A stretch of 64,000 bases of DNA from Temperatibacter marinus (GCF_031598375.1 NZ_CP123872.1:1488001-1552000); one strand, 5' to 3'. Counted from the first letter of the stretch, positions 8,918 through 18,506 are shown. The notes: generated by a model not told the origin, from the letters alone. Numbers and translations are program-made.

Positions 8918-10489
8918 TTAAAGATAGATTGATATCGTTTTCAGAAGGAGTGATCGATTGATAGGTTTGGTGATATAATCCGACATACCAGACTTTAAAT
9001 ATTTTTCTTTATCACCTGCTAAAGCGTCTGCCGTAACAGCAATGATGGGTGTATTCGAATTTAATCCACTCCCTTTTTTGATTTCTTTGGTTGCTGTAAC
9101 ACCGTCCATCATGGGCATATGAATATCCATCAAGATCAGATCAAATTGACTGCGTTTACATAGATCAACCGCTGCTTTACCATTATTTACCGTTGTTATC
9201 GGGATTTCATCTACCTCGAGAAATTTTTTGAGAATCATCTGGTTGATGGGATTATCTTCTACGATTAGAATACCGTCATTAGAATAGCTGAATTTCACTT
9301 CCTTAAGGCATTGAATTTCATCATTCTGATTGGTTAATTTTGAGGTAGACTCGCTTAAAGGTATTTTGATCTCAAAAGTACTGCCCTTCTTTAATGCACT
9401 CTCTATGGTGATCTCACCTTGTAATAGGGATATTAGTTTTTTTGTGATCGCGAGCCCAAGGCCTGTGCCGCCATAATTTCGAGAAATTGAAGCATCGACT
9501 TGCTTAAAAGCTTCAAAAATATGTTCTTGTTTATCTTTTGGGATGCCAATACCTGTATCGCTGATGGTAATGTTTAATATCGTTTTTCCATTTTCATTTG
9601 AAATAGAAGCATGGATATCGATATGGCCGTCTTGAGTGAATTTTACAGCGTTACCGATAATATTGATCAAAATTTGACGAAGTTTTTGCTCATCACCATC
9701 CAGGTATTGAGGGCATGACTCATCAATAGCTAAATTCAATTCAATTTTCTTTTTCATAGCTGTCGCCGTAAATAATGAGACAGTATCATTAAGTAATGCA
9801 ATTATATTGAATTTTGAAATATCTAACGACATAGCCCCTTGCTCTAAGCGCGATATATCAAGCGTGTCGTTTAAAATATGCAGTAAGTGTTGAGAGGATT
9901 TTAAGGCTGTTTCTAAAAAGTCTTTTTGTTCTTCATTGAGCGGCGTTTTTAGAGCTAATTCAAGCATACCCATAATACCATTCATCGGAGTACGAATTTC
10001 ATGGCTCATAGTTGCTAAAAATTGCTCTTTTACAGCGCGGGCCTCAGCCTCTTTTTTTAAAGCCTCTTTCAGGGCTATTTCTTCACTCATTTCCTTTGAA
10101 ATATCAATATGGATACCAAAAATTTTAAGCGCTTTTCCCTCTTGATCTCGCTCAGTAACCATACCCTTAGCATGGATCCATTTCCAGGAGCCATCCTTAC
10201 ATAGCATTCTGAAGCGACCTTCATATTTATTTATGTCACCTAAAAATGCTCTATCAGCTTTTTCCAGTATTGGCTCTTTATCATCATCATGTGTGAGCTT
10301 TTCCCATGTTGCAAAACCTGAGGGGTATTCATCTTCAGCGTAACCCAGCATTGTGAACCATTCAGAACTATAAATAACATTATTATCAGGAACTGACCAT
10401 TCCCAGAGGCCTACCCCAGAAGCTGCAATAGCTTCTTTCATGAAGCGTTCATTTTGACTTACTTTATTATAATCTTTACTTTTAGTCAT
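8918..10489 (-). CDS. Hybrid sensor histidine kinase (PAS-HisKA-HATPase-REC)
   Basis: A 523-residue soluble hybrid kinase. Domains in order are a PAS fold (about 18-133), a short coiled coil, a dimerisation domain with phospho-acceptor H163 in MSHEIRTPMNG, an ATPase domain (about 265-385, with DTGIGIPKD and GGTGLGLAI boxes) and a C-terminal receiver with phospho-acceptor D455 in LILMDIHMP and the conserved TKP lysine. No transmembrane helix is present, so it senses a cytoplasmic signal. No histidine phosphotransferase or separate response regulator is nearby. It is the only gene between the tRNA-Arg 3' end and the 18-bp copy of it, so it may be cargo of an integrated element. Confidence 0.88.
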   Translation of the reverse strand: MTKSKDYNKVSQNERFMKEAIAASGVGLWEWSVPDNNVIYSSEWFTMLGYAEDEYPSGFATWEKLTHDDDKEPILEKADRAFLGDINKYEGRFRMLCKDGSWKWIHAKGMVTERDQEGKALKIFGIHIDISKEMSEEIALKEALKKEAEARAVKEQFLATMSHEIRTPMNGIMGMLELALKTPLNEEQKDFLETALKSSQHLLHILNDTLDISRLEQGAMSLDISKFNIIALLNDTVSLFTATAMKKKIELNLAIDESCPQYLDGDEQKLRQILINIIGNAVKFTQDGHIDIHASISNENGKTILNITISDTGIGIPKDKQEHIFEAFKQVDASISRNYGGTGLGLAITKKLISLLQGEITIESALKKGSTFEIKIPLSESTSKLTNQNDEIQCLKEVKFSYSNDGILIVEDNPINQMILKKFLEVDEIPITTVNNGKAAVDLCKRSQFDLILMDIHMPMMDGVTATKEIKKGSGLNSNTPIIAVTADALAGDKEKYLKSGMSDYITKPINRSLLLKTISIYL

Positions 10490-10583
10490 TCAAGTTCAGC
10501 CCTGTAATGTAAGCATTTCGACTTAAATTGCTGTGTAGTATAATACATGAATGATACGTTTTTACTATTGCAAAAAGAGAGTA

Positions 10584-10660
10584 TGGCGCACCCAAGAGGA
10601 TTCGAACCTCTGGCCTCTGCCTTCGGAGGGCAGCGCTCTATCCAGCTGAGCTATGGGTGC
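10584..10660 (-). tRNA. tRNA-Arg (anticodon CCG)
   Basis: A complete 77-base cloverleaf on the minus strand. The acceptor stem is GCACCCA/TGGGTGC with discriminator G and an encoded CCA, the D arm is AGCTCAGCTGGATAGAGC, the anticodon stem is CTGCC/GGCAG with loop CTCCGAA (anticodon CCG, reading CGG), and the T loop is GTTCGAATC. Its 3' end is duplicated at 8822-8839. Confidence 0.96.
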
Positions 10661-10748
10661 GCGGTATCAGCTATGAAAGTGAGCGGACAATAGCTTTCTT
10701 AAGTTGTTCACGCAATAGGAATATCAACTTTTTATTTGTGACATTTTT

Positions 10749-11336
10749 TTATTTTAATTTTTGTTCTAAACTTTGAGTCGGTAAACCATAACGGAAGTCA
10801 TTGAGAGAGAGTAAGTCAATTTTATTTTCATTTGAAAGAACAATATGAATGTCACTTGTGATTGAACTGAAAAGATCCGCAAGATCAAGTAAGACTTTTC
10901 GCTGGTTGACATTTTGGAGTTTTTCTTTCGCCAATTCTTTATTATAGCGCGTATTGTTCGCATAAAATTGAGGCTCTAGAAACTCGCGATTATTCACTCT
11001 TTCATAGAGTTTCCCTTCTGGCACATAACAGAGATAAAGAGTTGTTTTATAGGGCTGATTAAGGAGGTTTTTAAGCAGTGGATCTGACCGCAATTCTTCC
11101 ACACTCATTTCTGGCCTGTTCTTAAAAGCATGAAGAGAATTATAATGAACGATCGTTACTGGTCTCTTCGTTATATTAAACGTTTTTGCTAATCGATAGG
11201 CAAAGGTCATTGCGATATCATCTGCGGTAAAGGAGGTCGATTTGGCAGACAGAATTTTAGGAACGAGCACTTGATCAATGAAAGTTGATTTTCCAGAGCA
11301 ACTTACGCCAGCTATGATATAAAGATGTGTATCCAT
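10749..11336 (-). CDS. P-loop kinase-like protein
   Basis: A 195-residue protein starting MDTHLYIIAGVSCSGKSTF, with a clear Walker A (GVSCSGKST, residues 10-18). The size and layout resemble small nucleoside or shikimate/gluconate-type kinases, and some enzymes that make the sulfate donor PAPS also have this fold. However, no lid or substrate motif identifies it. It sits five bases after the sulfotransferase-like gene on the same strand, so the two are co-transcribed and likely act together, perhaps in modifying a surface or secreted polymer. That role is inferred from context. Confidence 0.55.
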   Translation of the reverse strand: MDTHLYIIAGVSCSGKSTFIDQVLVPKILSAKSTSFTADDIAMTFAYRLAKTFNITKRPVTIVHYNSLHAFKNRPEMSVEELRSDPLLKNLLNQPYKTTLYLCYVPEGKLYERVNNREFLEPQFYANNTRYNKELAKEKLQNVNQRKVLLDLADLFSSITSDIHIVLSNENKIDLLSLNDFRYGLPTQSLEQKLK

Positions 11337-11341
11337 TCGTT

Positions 11342-12004
11342 TTATGCCTTATTAAACTTTTCTATAGCAAGAGCATATAGCTCCATATCATGGGGATTAC
11401 AGTCTTTGATAAGCTGAGCAAGCGCGTTTGAGATTTCATATTCTTTTGAAGTATGCTCTTCAGCCTCCGTGGGGAGTGTCGATGATAAAGAAAGGTCAAA
11501 TTGAGTGTTCAATTTTTTTATGCTCTCCTCATATTTCTCTGTCAGGCCGATAAATTCATATTCTTTTAGAGTTGTAGACTGGAGATAGCGTGATTGAATA
11601 TTTCGAGCATCTGGGTGTTGAATATATTCTTCTAGAGAGAAGCCTAACTTATTCACAATAAGGGCCTCAGTCTGATTTGAATTAGGTTGGTTTTTGAGGG
11701 TGTCATAATTGGCTATGACCCGAGAGACAGGATCCCGCATAAAACTGATATAACGACAGTGATTACCTAATATTTCATATTTTCTGCGATTGAAATGACC
11801 ATGGATGGCCTTGAACTTATCTAAAAATAGGGCTTTGCTTTCTTGTGTATTTTTTTGTTGCCGCTCTCTTTTCGCAAGAGAAGAGGGCCAGGTAGATCCA
11901 GTCTCATCCCCTTTATCTTCAAAAAGCGCTGCTTGAAAATGGTCTTTAAGGCCTTGCCTCACCTGTGTCCCGCTGCAGTTTTTTATATGGATAGAGATGA
12001 TCAC
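11342..12004 (-). CDS. Sulfotransferase family protein
   Basis: A 220-residue protein with the two PAPS-binding elements of membrane-type/Golgi-like sulfotransferases. The 5'-phosphosulfate loop is degenerate at the N-terminus (IHIKNCSGTQVRQGL, residues about 5-19, in place of the usual HxPKTAGT), and the 3'-phosphate motif is clear in FMRDPVSRVIANY (about residues 87-99). This family adds sulfate to carbohydrate hydroxyls (heparan 2-O-sulfotransferase type). It starts with no signal peptide, so it would act in the cytoplasm. The P-loop kinase-like gene follows immediately. The acceptor is unknown. Confidence 0.68.
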   Translation of the reverse strand: MIISIHIKNCSGTQVRQGLKDHFQAALFEDKGDETGSTWPSSLAKRERQQKNTQESKALFLDKFKAIHGHFNRRKYEILGNHCRYISFMRDPVSRVIANYDTLKNQPNSNQTEALIVNKLGFSLEEYIQHPDARNIQSRYLQSTTLKEYEFIGLTEKYEESIKKLNTQFDLSLSSTLPTEAEEHTSKEYEISNALAQLIKDCNPHDMELYALAIEKFNKA

Positions 12005-12190
12005 TTATTCTTCCCCTAGGATGATATAATCTTTGGCACGCACAATGTCATAAGGAAGCCTCATTAATCAATAGAGAATAGTTGAAATGTTCATTTTTTA
12101 CCATGATTTTCAAGGGAATGTAGCTTGTTTTACGATCAAGAATTGAGTACAAAAACGGGGTCCCAAATCAACGAGTGAAGAGAGAGTAGA

Positions 12191-13411
12191 ATGACTGGTT
12201 CCTATACAAGAGATGTTTATATCTGTGATGCAATTCGCACGCCCATTGGGCGGTATGGGGGCGCCTTGTCCTCTGTCAGGGCAGATGACCTTGGCGCTTT
12301 ACCTATTAAGCATCTTCTAAAAAACAATGAAGCCCTAGACCCTGCAGCCATTGAAGAAGTTTTTTATGGGTGCGCCAATCAGGCTGGAGAGGATAACAGA
12401 AATGTGGCCCGCATGTCCGGTTTGCTCGCAGGACTCCCTGTATCGGTTCCTGGGGTCACCCTCAATAGATTATGTGGGTCTGGCTTGGACGCTGTGGGCA
12501 GCGCTGCACGTGCAATCGCTTCGGGTGATATGAATCTTGCTATTGCAGGCGGCGTCGAGAGTATGTCCCGGGCCCCTTTTGTCATGCCTAAAGCAACAAC
12601 GGCTTTTTCAAGGGCGAATGAAGTGTTCGATACCACCATCGGATGGCGATTTGTTAATCGCTTATTGGAAGAGCAATATGGTATCGATTCAATGCCAGAG
12701 ACCGCTGAAAATGTTGCTGCGGAATATACAATATCTCGAGAGGATCAGGATAAAATGGCCCTGGCCTCTCAAGAGAAGGCCGCAAAGGCACAAGAAAATG
12801 GTCGCCTGGCTCAAGAGATTATGACGGTTGACATTCCCCAGCGAAGAGGCGATCCAATTCATGTGGACCGCGATGAGCATCCGCGCTTAACCTCCTTGGA
12901 AAAACTCGCGTCGCTAAAAACGCCCTTTAGGAAAGGCGGAAGTGTTACGGCAGGAAATGCTTCAGGTGTTAATGACGGCGCGGCAGCGATGCTTGTCGCC
13001 TCTGCCGAAGCAGCACGGGAAAATGGTCTTCAACCTGTCGCACGGGTGATCACAATGGCAACTGCTGGTGTGGATCCGCGTATTATGGGGGTGGGGCCTG
13101 TTGAAGCTGTGAAGAAAGCCCTATGCAAAGCGCATCTTACCATCGAGGAGATGGATGTCATCGAATTGAATGAAGCCTTCGCGGCGCAAGGGCTGGCTGT
13201 GCTGAGAGCCCTTGGTGTTGCGGATGATGACCCCCGAGTTAATCCAAATGGTGGGGCCATAGCGCTGGGGCACCCCCTTGGAATGTCGGGAACGCGGTTG
13301 GTGATGACTGCTGCCCGCGAATTACAGAATACAGGTAAAAAATACGCTCTCTGTACCATGTGTGTTGGCGTTGGACAGGGTATTGCCATGATTATTGAGC
13401 GGGCTGAGTAA
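12191..13411 (+). CDS. Acetyl-CoA acyltransferase (thiolase, PcaF-like)
   Basis: A 406-residue thiolase. Catalytic residues are all visible: nucleophile C95 in LNRLCGSGLD, H361 in GGAIALGHPLG, and the proton-transfer cysteine C391 in CTMCVGVGQG. The family either condenses two acetyl-CoA or cleaves 3-oxoacyl-CoA. The N-terminal part (VYICDAIRTPIGRYGGALS) is closest in feel to 3-oxoadipyl-CoA thiolases, but no beta-ketoadipate genes are nearby, so a general fatty-acid or acetoacetyl-CoA thiolase remains possible. It is a single-gene unit ending at a hairpin terminator shared with the convergent KDPG aldolase gene. Confidence 0.85.
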   Translation: MTGSYTRDVYICDAIRTPIGRYGGALSSVRADDLGALPIKHLLKNNEALDPAAIEEVFYGCANQAGEDNRNVARMSGLLAGLPVSVPGVTLNRLCGSGLDAVGSAARAIASGDMNLAIAGGVESMSRAPFVMPKATTAFSRANEVFDTTIGWRFVNRLLEEQYGIDSMPETAENVAAEYTISREDQDKMALASQEKAAKAQENGRLAQEIMTVDIPQRRGDPIHVDRDEHPRLTSLEKLASLKTPFRKGGSVTAGNASGVNDGAAAMLVASAEAARENGLQPVARVITMATAGVDPRIMGVGPVEAVKKALCKAHLTIEEMDVIELNEAFAAQGLAVLRALGVADDDPRVNPNGGAIALGHPLGMSGTRLVMTAARELQNTGKKYALCTMCVGVGQGIAMIIERAE

Positions 13412-13433
13412 AAGCCTGAAAGCTGAAATCAAT

Positions 13434-13463
13434 AAGGGGCTCATAGATTTTATGGGCCCTTTT
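13434..13463. terminator. Hairpin terminator between convergent genes
   Basis: A stem AAGGGGCTCATA (13434-13445) pairs with TATGGGCCCTT (13451-13461) across a five-base loop, with one non-Watson-Crick position, and is followed by a short T run. On the minus strand the hairpin is followed by AATA-rich sequence. It lies between the thiolase stop and the KDPG aldolase stop and probably serves both. Confidence 0.7.
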
Positions 13464-13476
13464 ATGAGATCGCCAT

Positions 13477-14109
13477 TCAGGCTAGGGAACGCTGTCCATA
13501 GAAAAGCGTCAACCGTCGGTCAAGTTCTTCAAGATTGGGCGTGTTGGAGAGCGCGGGTTTAATTGGCCAGCTTCCACCGCAGGCTACAACATTTTGACAT
13601 TCCAGAAAGTCGCGTCTTAGATAGTCATCCACGCCGCCAGTGGCAATAAATTCTAATTCCGGGTATGGGCCGTAAAAGGCATCCAACAAGGTCATGGAGT
13701 CAGGCGCGTTGGCGGGGAAAAATTTCATGATTTTTAAATCATACTGTATGGCCTTTTCAACATCTGATGGCGTGTATACACCGGGAAAAATGGGAATATT
13801 TCGGTCAAGGGCGTAGGCCATAACTCGATCATTCACCCCAGCACTCATTAAGTAATCAGCGCCGCAATCTAACGCTTTTTCCGCATCAGATACAGTTGAG
13901 ACTGATCCTGCGCCTATTTTGAAATGCGGCGCTGTTTTTTTGGCAAGTTGAAGCAGCTCTGGCGCTTCTTCACAGCGCAGTGGAATTTCCATGATCGGTG
14001 CATAGACGCCTTCGAGGTGACTTAAAACTGTGTGAAGTTCAGTTTCTGCTTTCCCTTGGAATATAGGAATATACTGCACGCTCTTTATAAGGTTAAGAAC
14101 AGATGACAT
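13477..14109 (-). CDS. eda: 2-dehydro-3-deoxy-6-phosphogluconate aldolase (KDPG aldolase)
   Basis: A 210-residue class I aldolase of the KDPG/KHG family, the normal length. The Schiff-base lysine is K129 in LKIMKFFPA, the general-acid glutamate is E41 in MEIPLR, and the phosphate-binding loops KIGAGSV, TGGV and CGGSWP are present. It splits KDPG into pyruvate and glyceraldehyde-3-phosphate, the last step of the Entner-Doudoroff pathway. The MKFFPA and GGSW boxes favour Eda over the galactonate enzyme DgoA. It is divergent from acs, and the region between them carries two LacI-type operators, one 61 bases before this start, so GlcNAc-responsive control is possible. Confidence 0.85.
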   Translation of the reverse strand: MSSVLNLIKSVQYIPIFQGKAETELHTVLSHLEGVYAPIMEIPLRCEEAPELLQLAKKTAPHFKIGAGSVSTVSDAEKALDCGADYLMSAGVNDRVMAYALDRNIPIFPGVYTPSDVEKAIQYDLKIMKFFPANAPDSMTLLDAFYGPYPELEFIATGGVDDYLRRDFLECQNVVACGGSWPIKPALSNTPNLEELDRRLTLFYGQRSLA

Positions 14110-14169
14110 TGTTGCCTCCTTGTATTCGCGCGACTATTCTTGGGACCTGAGTCGCATTTAACTGTCATA

Positions 14170-14185
14170 TTGACATCGTTGTCTA
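14170..14185. promoter_or_regulatory. LacI-type operator (GlcNAc regulator, predicted)
   Basis: TTGACATCGTTGTCTA matches the central 14 bases of the palindrome at 14271 with one change. It has the central CG and inverted halves usual for LacI-family operators. It lies close to the KDPG aldolase start on one side and about 100 bases from the second site on the other. Assignment to the regulator at 30110 is inferred from the shared motif. Confidence 0.65.
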
Positions 14186-14270
14186 TTGATATCACTCTCC
14201 ATGTATTTCTATATTATCTCACAAGAAATGACATATTGAGGGAGAATTCTATGTATTATATCTCACACAA

Positions 14271-14286
14271 TTGACAACGTTGTCAA
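14271..14286. promoter_or_regulatory. LacI-type operator overlapping acs-nag promoter (predicted)
   Basis: TTGACAACGTTGTCAA is a perfect 16-bp palindrome with the central CG of LacI-family operators. Its left half contains TTGACA, a consensus -35 box, and GTATCT at 14293-14298 is a possible -10 element 16 bases further on. Repressor bound here would block the promoter of acs-nagB-nagA-nagP directly. Near-identical sites precede the glucokinase and regulator genes. Confidence 0.75.
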
Positions 14287-14366
14287 TATACTGTATCTCT
14301 TTCTCAAAATAAGCTCGGTGAAAGTTTTTAGGGAAAAGGCTGCGAGCGTGGGAAAAGAGGGATAAA

Positions 14367-16310
14367 ATGGATCGCATTACTGTAAGCGCTACAATTCGTG
14401 ACACAGCTCATGTAACAGCTGAAGATTACAGACGTCTTTATGAAGAGTCGTTGAATGATCCAGAAGAATTTTGGGCACATCAGAAGGAACGCATTCACTG
14501 GTTCACATCTCCTCAAAAAATTAAAAACACGTCTTTTTCGGGGGATGTTTCTATTAAATGGTTTGAAGATGGTATTCTCAACGCTTCATACAATTGCATT
14601 GATCGTCATTTACCAGAAAAGGAAAATCAAATAGCTCTCATTTGGGAAGGCGACGATCCTGCTGATGATGCCTCAGTCACATATGGTGACTTATTGCTGC
14701 ACGTCTCGCGAATGGCTAATCTGTTAAAATCAATCGGCGTTAAAAAAGGGGATCGGGTCACTCTTTATATGCCGATGATTCTTGAGGCGTCATACGCCAT
14801 GCTGGCTTGTGCACGGATTGGGGCCATCCACTCTGTAATTTTTGGGGGTTTTTCTCCAGAAGCGATTGCTGGGCGCCTTGATGATTGTCAGTCAGACTTT
14901 ATCATTACTGCCAATGAAGGTGTGCGCGGAGGGAAGGTCGTTCCTCTTAAGGCTAACGTGGATCGTGCTTTAGACATACTTGAGGAAAGCTATGGCAAGT
15001 CTGTCAAAAAAGTTGTTGTGGTATATCATACTGAGACTGAGACTGCGTGCGATCCAGATAGAGATGTCAATTATAATGCCGTGATTGGAACTTTAGAGGA
15101 TACGTGCCCAGCAGAGCCAATGAATGCCGAGGACCCGCTTTTTATTCTATATACCAGTGGATCGACAGGAAAGCCTAAAGGTGTTCTGCACACGACAGGC
15201 GGATATATGGTTTGGGCCAGTATGACTCATGAGTATGTTTTTGATTATAAACCTGGAGAGATTTACTGGTGTACGGCAGATGTAGGTTGGATTACTGGGC
15301 ATAGCTACATTCTTTATGGCCCTCTTGCTAATGGTGCGACAAGTTTGATGTTTGAAGGGGTGCCTAATTATCCTAGTAGCAGCCGGTTCTGGCAAGTTGT
15401 TGATAAACATAAAGTGAATATTTTTTACACAGCGCCCACGGCTATCCGTGCCCTGATGCGTGAAGGGGACGGTCCTGTAAAAGCAACAGATCGTTCCTCT
15501 CTTAGGATATTGGGCAGTGTTGGAGAGCCGATTAATCCCGAAGCCTGGTCTTGGTATCACCGTGTTGTTGGTGAAGAAAGGTGCCCGATTGTCGATACAT
15601 GGTGGCAAACAGAAACAGGTGGTATTCTTATTTCGCCGTTGCCTGGGGCAACCGACCTAAAGCCAGGGTCTGCGACCAAGCCTCTATTCGGCGTACAGCC
15701 AGCACTTGTTGATGCGGAGGGTCATTTCTTGGAAGGTGCAACTGAAGGTAATCTTGTAATGGTTGACAGTTGGCCGGGACAGATGAGAACCATTTACGGT
15801 GATCATGAACGGTTTAAGCAAACTTATTTCTCAACTTATGAAGGATTATATTTTACTGGGGATGGCTGTCGCCGTGATGAAGAGGGCTATTACTGGATTA
15901 CGGGTCGTGTCGATGATGTCATTAATGTCTCAGGCCATCGTATGGGCACTGCAGAAGTTGAGAGTGCTCTCGTAGCGCATGAGCAAGTCAGTGAAGCTGC
16001 CGTTGTGGGCTATCCGCATGATATTAAAGGGCAGGGCATCTATGCTTATGTCACATGTGTCGAAGGATGCACGCCGGACGAGGCTCTTTTAAAGCAGCTA
16101 ATCCAGTGGGTGCGATCAGAAATTGGCCCTATCGCCTCGCCTGACTTTATCCAATTCACTCCCGCCTTGCCAAAGACACGATCGGGCAAGATTATGCGTA
16201 GAATTCTCAGAAAGATTGCTGAAAACGAATATAAAAACCTTGGCGATACCTCAACTCTTGCAGACCCTGCAGTTGTGGATAGCCTTATTGACAATAGATT
16301 AAATCGATAA
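14367..16310 (+). CDS. acs: Acetyl-CoA synthetase
   Basis: A 647-residue AMP-forming acetate-CoA ligase, full length. The ATP loop is [14 protein letters not shown], the acetate pocket motif is TWWQTETGG (the tryptophan restricts the pocket to acetate), the hinge region is [20 protein letters not shown], and the acetylatable catalytic lysine is K608 in TRSGKIMRR. It converts acetate, ATP and CoA to acetyl-CoA. It is the first gene of the nag operon here: the NagB-II gene starts 13 bases after its stop. In this setting it probably recovers the acetate that NagA releases. A palindromic operator sits about 80 bases upstream of the start. Confidence 0.93.
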   Translation: MDRITVSATIRDTAHVTAEDYRRLYEESLNDPEEFWAHQKERIHWFTSPQKIKNTSFSGDVSIKWFEDGILNASYNCIDRHLPEKENQIALIWEGDDPADDASVTYGDLLLHVSRMANLLKSIGVKKGDRVTLYMPMILEASYAMLACARIGAIHSVIFGGFSPEAIAGRLDDCQSDFIITANEGVRGGKVVPLKANVDRALDILEESYGKSVKKVVVVYHTETETACDPDRDVNYNAVIGTLEDTCPAEPMNAEDPLFILYTSGSTGKPKGVLHTTGGYMVWASMTHEYVFDYKPGEIYWCTADVGWITGHSYILYGPLANGATSLMFEGVPNYPSSSRFWQVVDKHKVNIFYTAPTAIRALMREGDGPVKATDRSSLRILGSVGEPINPEAWSWYHRVVGEERCPIVDTWWQTETGGILISPLPGATDLKPGSATKPLFGVQPALVDAEGHFLEGATEGNLVMVDSWPGQMRTIYGDHERFKQTYFSTYEGLYFTGDGCRRDEEGYYWITGRVDDVINVSGHRMGTAEVESALVAHEQVSEAAVVGYPHDIKGQGIYAYVTCVEGCTPDEALLKQLIQWVRSEIGPIASPDFIQFTPALPKTRSGKIMRRILRKIAENEYKNLGDTSTLADPAVVDSLIDNRLNR

Positions 16311-16322
16311 ATGGAAGAAAAG

Positions 16323-17360
16323 ATGTCTCTCTCTCCGAATAAAACCCTAATGTACAGTGAAGCTTTAGAAGCAAGCGCTGTCGTCGCCAAGCAATTTAAA
16401 AATAATCGGTCCAAAATTGACGCACTGGTTCAAGAGTTAAAATCAAAGAATATTACGGCCATTGCCACCTGCGCACGAGGCTCATCAGATCATGCAGCCA
16501 CTTACGCAAAATATTTGTTTGAGACGCGACTTGGACTAATGACATGCTCATTGGCCCCTTCAATTAACTCCGTGTATCAGGTTTCGCTTAATCTAAAGAA
16601 TATGCTCTTCATTGCGATCTCTCAATCTGGAGCAAGTCCTGACTTGCTTGCAACCGCTGAAGCAGCGAAGGAGGCTGGGGCTGTTGTTGTGGCTTTTGTA
16701 AATGTAGAGGATAGTCCGCTTGCGAAACTCGCTGATCATTTTATCCCTCTCTATGCAGGGCCAGAGAAAAGTGTCGCTGCCACAAAAAGTTACATCGCTT
16801 CTCTTTCGGCTCTCTATCAATTTGGAGCCTATTACTCCGGAGATGATGCTTTGATAAAGGCCTGTGATGATCTACCTGATCAATTGTCGGCCTCTGCGGC
16901 ACTGGACTGGGCTGGGGCTGAAAAAGCTCTTCAAAAGGCTTCAAACTTCTTTGTGATTGGACGCGGAACGAGCCTAGGGATTGCTCAAGAAGCGGCACTT
17001 AAATTTAAAGAAACATCGGGTTTGCACGCAGAGGCTTATAGCGCGGCAGAGGTGAAGCATGGACCTATGGCTATTGTGAATGAAGGCTTCCCTATTCTGG
17101 CTTTTACTCAGGATGATGAAACACGCGAAAGCGTTGATAACGTGATCGAAGATTTCCTTTCTCGTGGGGCGACTGTAATGGTAGCTGGTAAGGAATATGA
17201 AGGCGCTATAAATCTTCCGATCGTGCAAGGGGCTCATAAAGCTGTGAGTCCACTCTTGAAAATTCAATCATTTTACTTGATGGTGAATAGTCTTGCTGTT
17301 AGCCGCGGCTATAATCCGGATGAACCACCCCACTTAAAGAAAGTGACTGAGACTGTTTAA
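16323..17360 (+). CDS. nagB-II: Glucosamine-6-phosphate deaminase, SIS type (NagB-II)
   Basis: A 345-residue protein with two SIS (sugar isomerase) domains, homologous to the isomerase half of GlmS but lacking the glutaminase domain. Sugar-phosphate binding loops include CARGSSDHA, ISQSGASPD and FVIGRGTS, and the C-terminus ends with the GlmS-like DEPPHLKKVTETV. Stand-alone proteins of this kind in nag operons deaminate and isomerise glucosamine-6-phosphate to fructose-6-phosphate. The ATG at 16323 has GGAAG upstream and is preferred to an ATG 12 bases earlier that directly follows the acs stop. Its stop overlaps the nagA ATG. Confidence 0.88.
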   Translation: MSLSPNKTLMYSEALEASAVVAKQFKNNRSKIDALVQELKSKNITAIATCARGSSDHAATYAKYLFETRLGLMTCSLAPSINSVYQVSLNLKNMLFIAISQSGASPDLLATAEAAKEAGAVVVAFVNVEDSPLAKLADHFIPLYAGPEKSVAATKSYIASLSALYQFGAYYSGDDALIKACDDLPDQLSASAALDWAGAEKALQKASNFFVIGRGTSLGIAQEAALKFKETSGLHAEAYSAAEVKHGPMAIVNEGFPILAFTQDDETRESVDNVIEDFLSRGATVMVAGKEYEGAINLPIVQGAHKAVSPLLKIQSFYLMVNSLAVSRGYNPDEPPHLKKVTETV

Positions 17361-18490
17361 TGAGAACTTTGCTTCATAATGCAACACTATTGACCCCTCA
17401 GGGGAAAGTTGAAGGTCATGATCTACTCATTGAAGGAGAGTATATTAAGGCTCTTGAGTCTGACATCTCTTGTGAGGGTATCACACAGATAGACTGTAAA
17501 GGAGATCTTCTTATTCCTGGGTTTATTGATGTGCAAGTTAACGGCGGTGGCGGCGCACTTTTTAATGCTGACCCCAGCGTTGAGACAATTAAAACTATCG
17601 GAGCCGCCCATCGCATTTATGGGACAAGTGCTTTTTTGCCCACATTGATCAGTGATACTCTAGAGACAGTTAAGAAAGCAATTTCAGCAGTAGAGGCCGC
17701 AATAGAGCAGGGTGTTCCAGGCGTGATCGGAATACATCTAGAAGGGCCTTTTCTAAACCCGGTGAAGAAGGGGATTCATAATGCTGATAAGTTTCGCGTG
17801 CTAGATGACGAGGCTGTTGAGGTATTAACATCCCTTTCAAAAGGGGTTACCCATATAACCCTGGCCCCAGAGCAAACAACCCCTCAAATGGTCGAAAAGT
17901 TGGTTGCTCGCGGCGCAGTTCTTTCAGCGGGACATACTGCCGCAACTTATGAACAGATGATGCAGGCTGTGGATGCGGGTGTCACTGGATTTACACACCT
18001 CTATAATGCAATGACAGGATTAGATAGTCGTGCCCCTGGTGTTGTTGGGGCTGCCCTTACTACCCCTGCGACTTATGCCGGGATTATAAGTGATGGGTTT
18101 CACGTTCATCCTGCAAGCATAGAAGCGGCCATAAAGGCAAAAGGCATATCGAAGATGATGCTTGTCTCTGATGCCATGCCCTGCGTTGGCGCTGTGAATA
18201 AATCTTTCACATTAGAAGGGTTAGAAATTACAGTTGAAGAAGGAAAATGTACGGGCCCGGATGGGACGTTAGCTGGGAGTGATCTAGATATGATCTCTGC
18301 TGTTAGGAACACAGCGGCTTGGACTTCAGTAACATATGAGGAGTCTGTTTATATGGCGTCGAAAACACCAGCCGACTTTCTGGGAGTGTCAGATCAATAT
18401 GGCTCACTTGAAGTCGGGAAAAAGGCAAATATTCTTCAGATTGATGCAGCAGGGAAGGTAGTGTCAAACTGGATTAACGGAAAACTATAA
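17360..18490 (+). CDS. nagA: N-acetylglucosamine-6-phosphate deacetylase
   Basis: A 376-residue amidohydrolase of the usual NagA length. Metal and catalytic residues are in place: E128 (HLEGPF), H192 (SAGHTA), H213 (THLYNAM), H248 (DGFHVHP) and D271 (VSDAMP). It removes acetate from GlcNAc-6-phosphate to give glucosamine-6-phosphate, the substrate of the preceding gene. The start overlaps the upstream stop by one base, so translation is coupled, and nagP follows after 16 bases. Confidence 0.95.
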   Translation: MRTLLHNATLLTPQGKVEGHDLLIEGEYIKALESDISCEGITQIDCKGDLLIPGFIDVQVNGGGGALFNADPSVETIKTIGAAHRIYGTSAFLPTLISDTLETVKKAISAVEAAIEQGVPGVIGIHLEGPFLNPVKKGIHNADKFRVLDDEAVEVLTSLSKGVTHITLAPEQTTPQMVEKLVARGAVLSAGHTAATYEQMMQAVDAGVTGFTHLYNAMTGLDSRAPGVVGAALTTPATYAGIISDGFHVHPASIEAAIKAKGISKMMLVSDAMPCVGAVNKSFTLEGLEITVEEGKCTGPDGTLAGSDLDMISAVRNTAAWTSVTYEESVYMASKTPADFLGVSDQYGSLEVGKKANILQIDAAGKVVSNWINGKL

Positions 18491-18506
18491 CTTAGGGAGG
18501 GCCGTC

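Noticed and set aside
14110-14366. Small RNA or riboswitch before acs
   Set aside because: The region is explained by two operators and promoter elements; no stable conserved RNA fold was seen.
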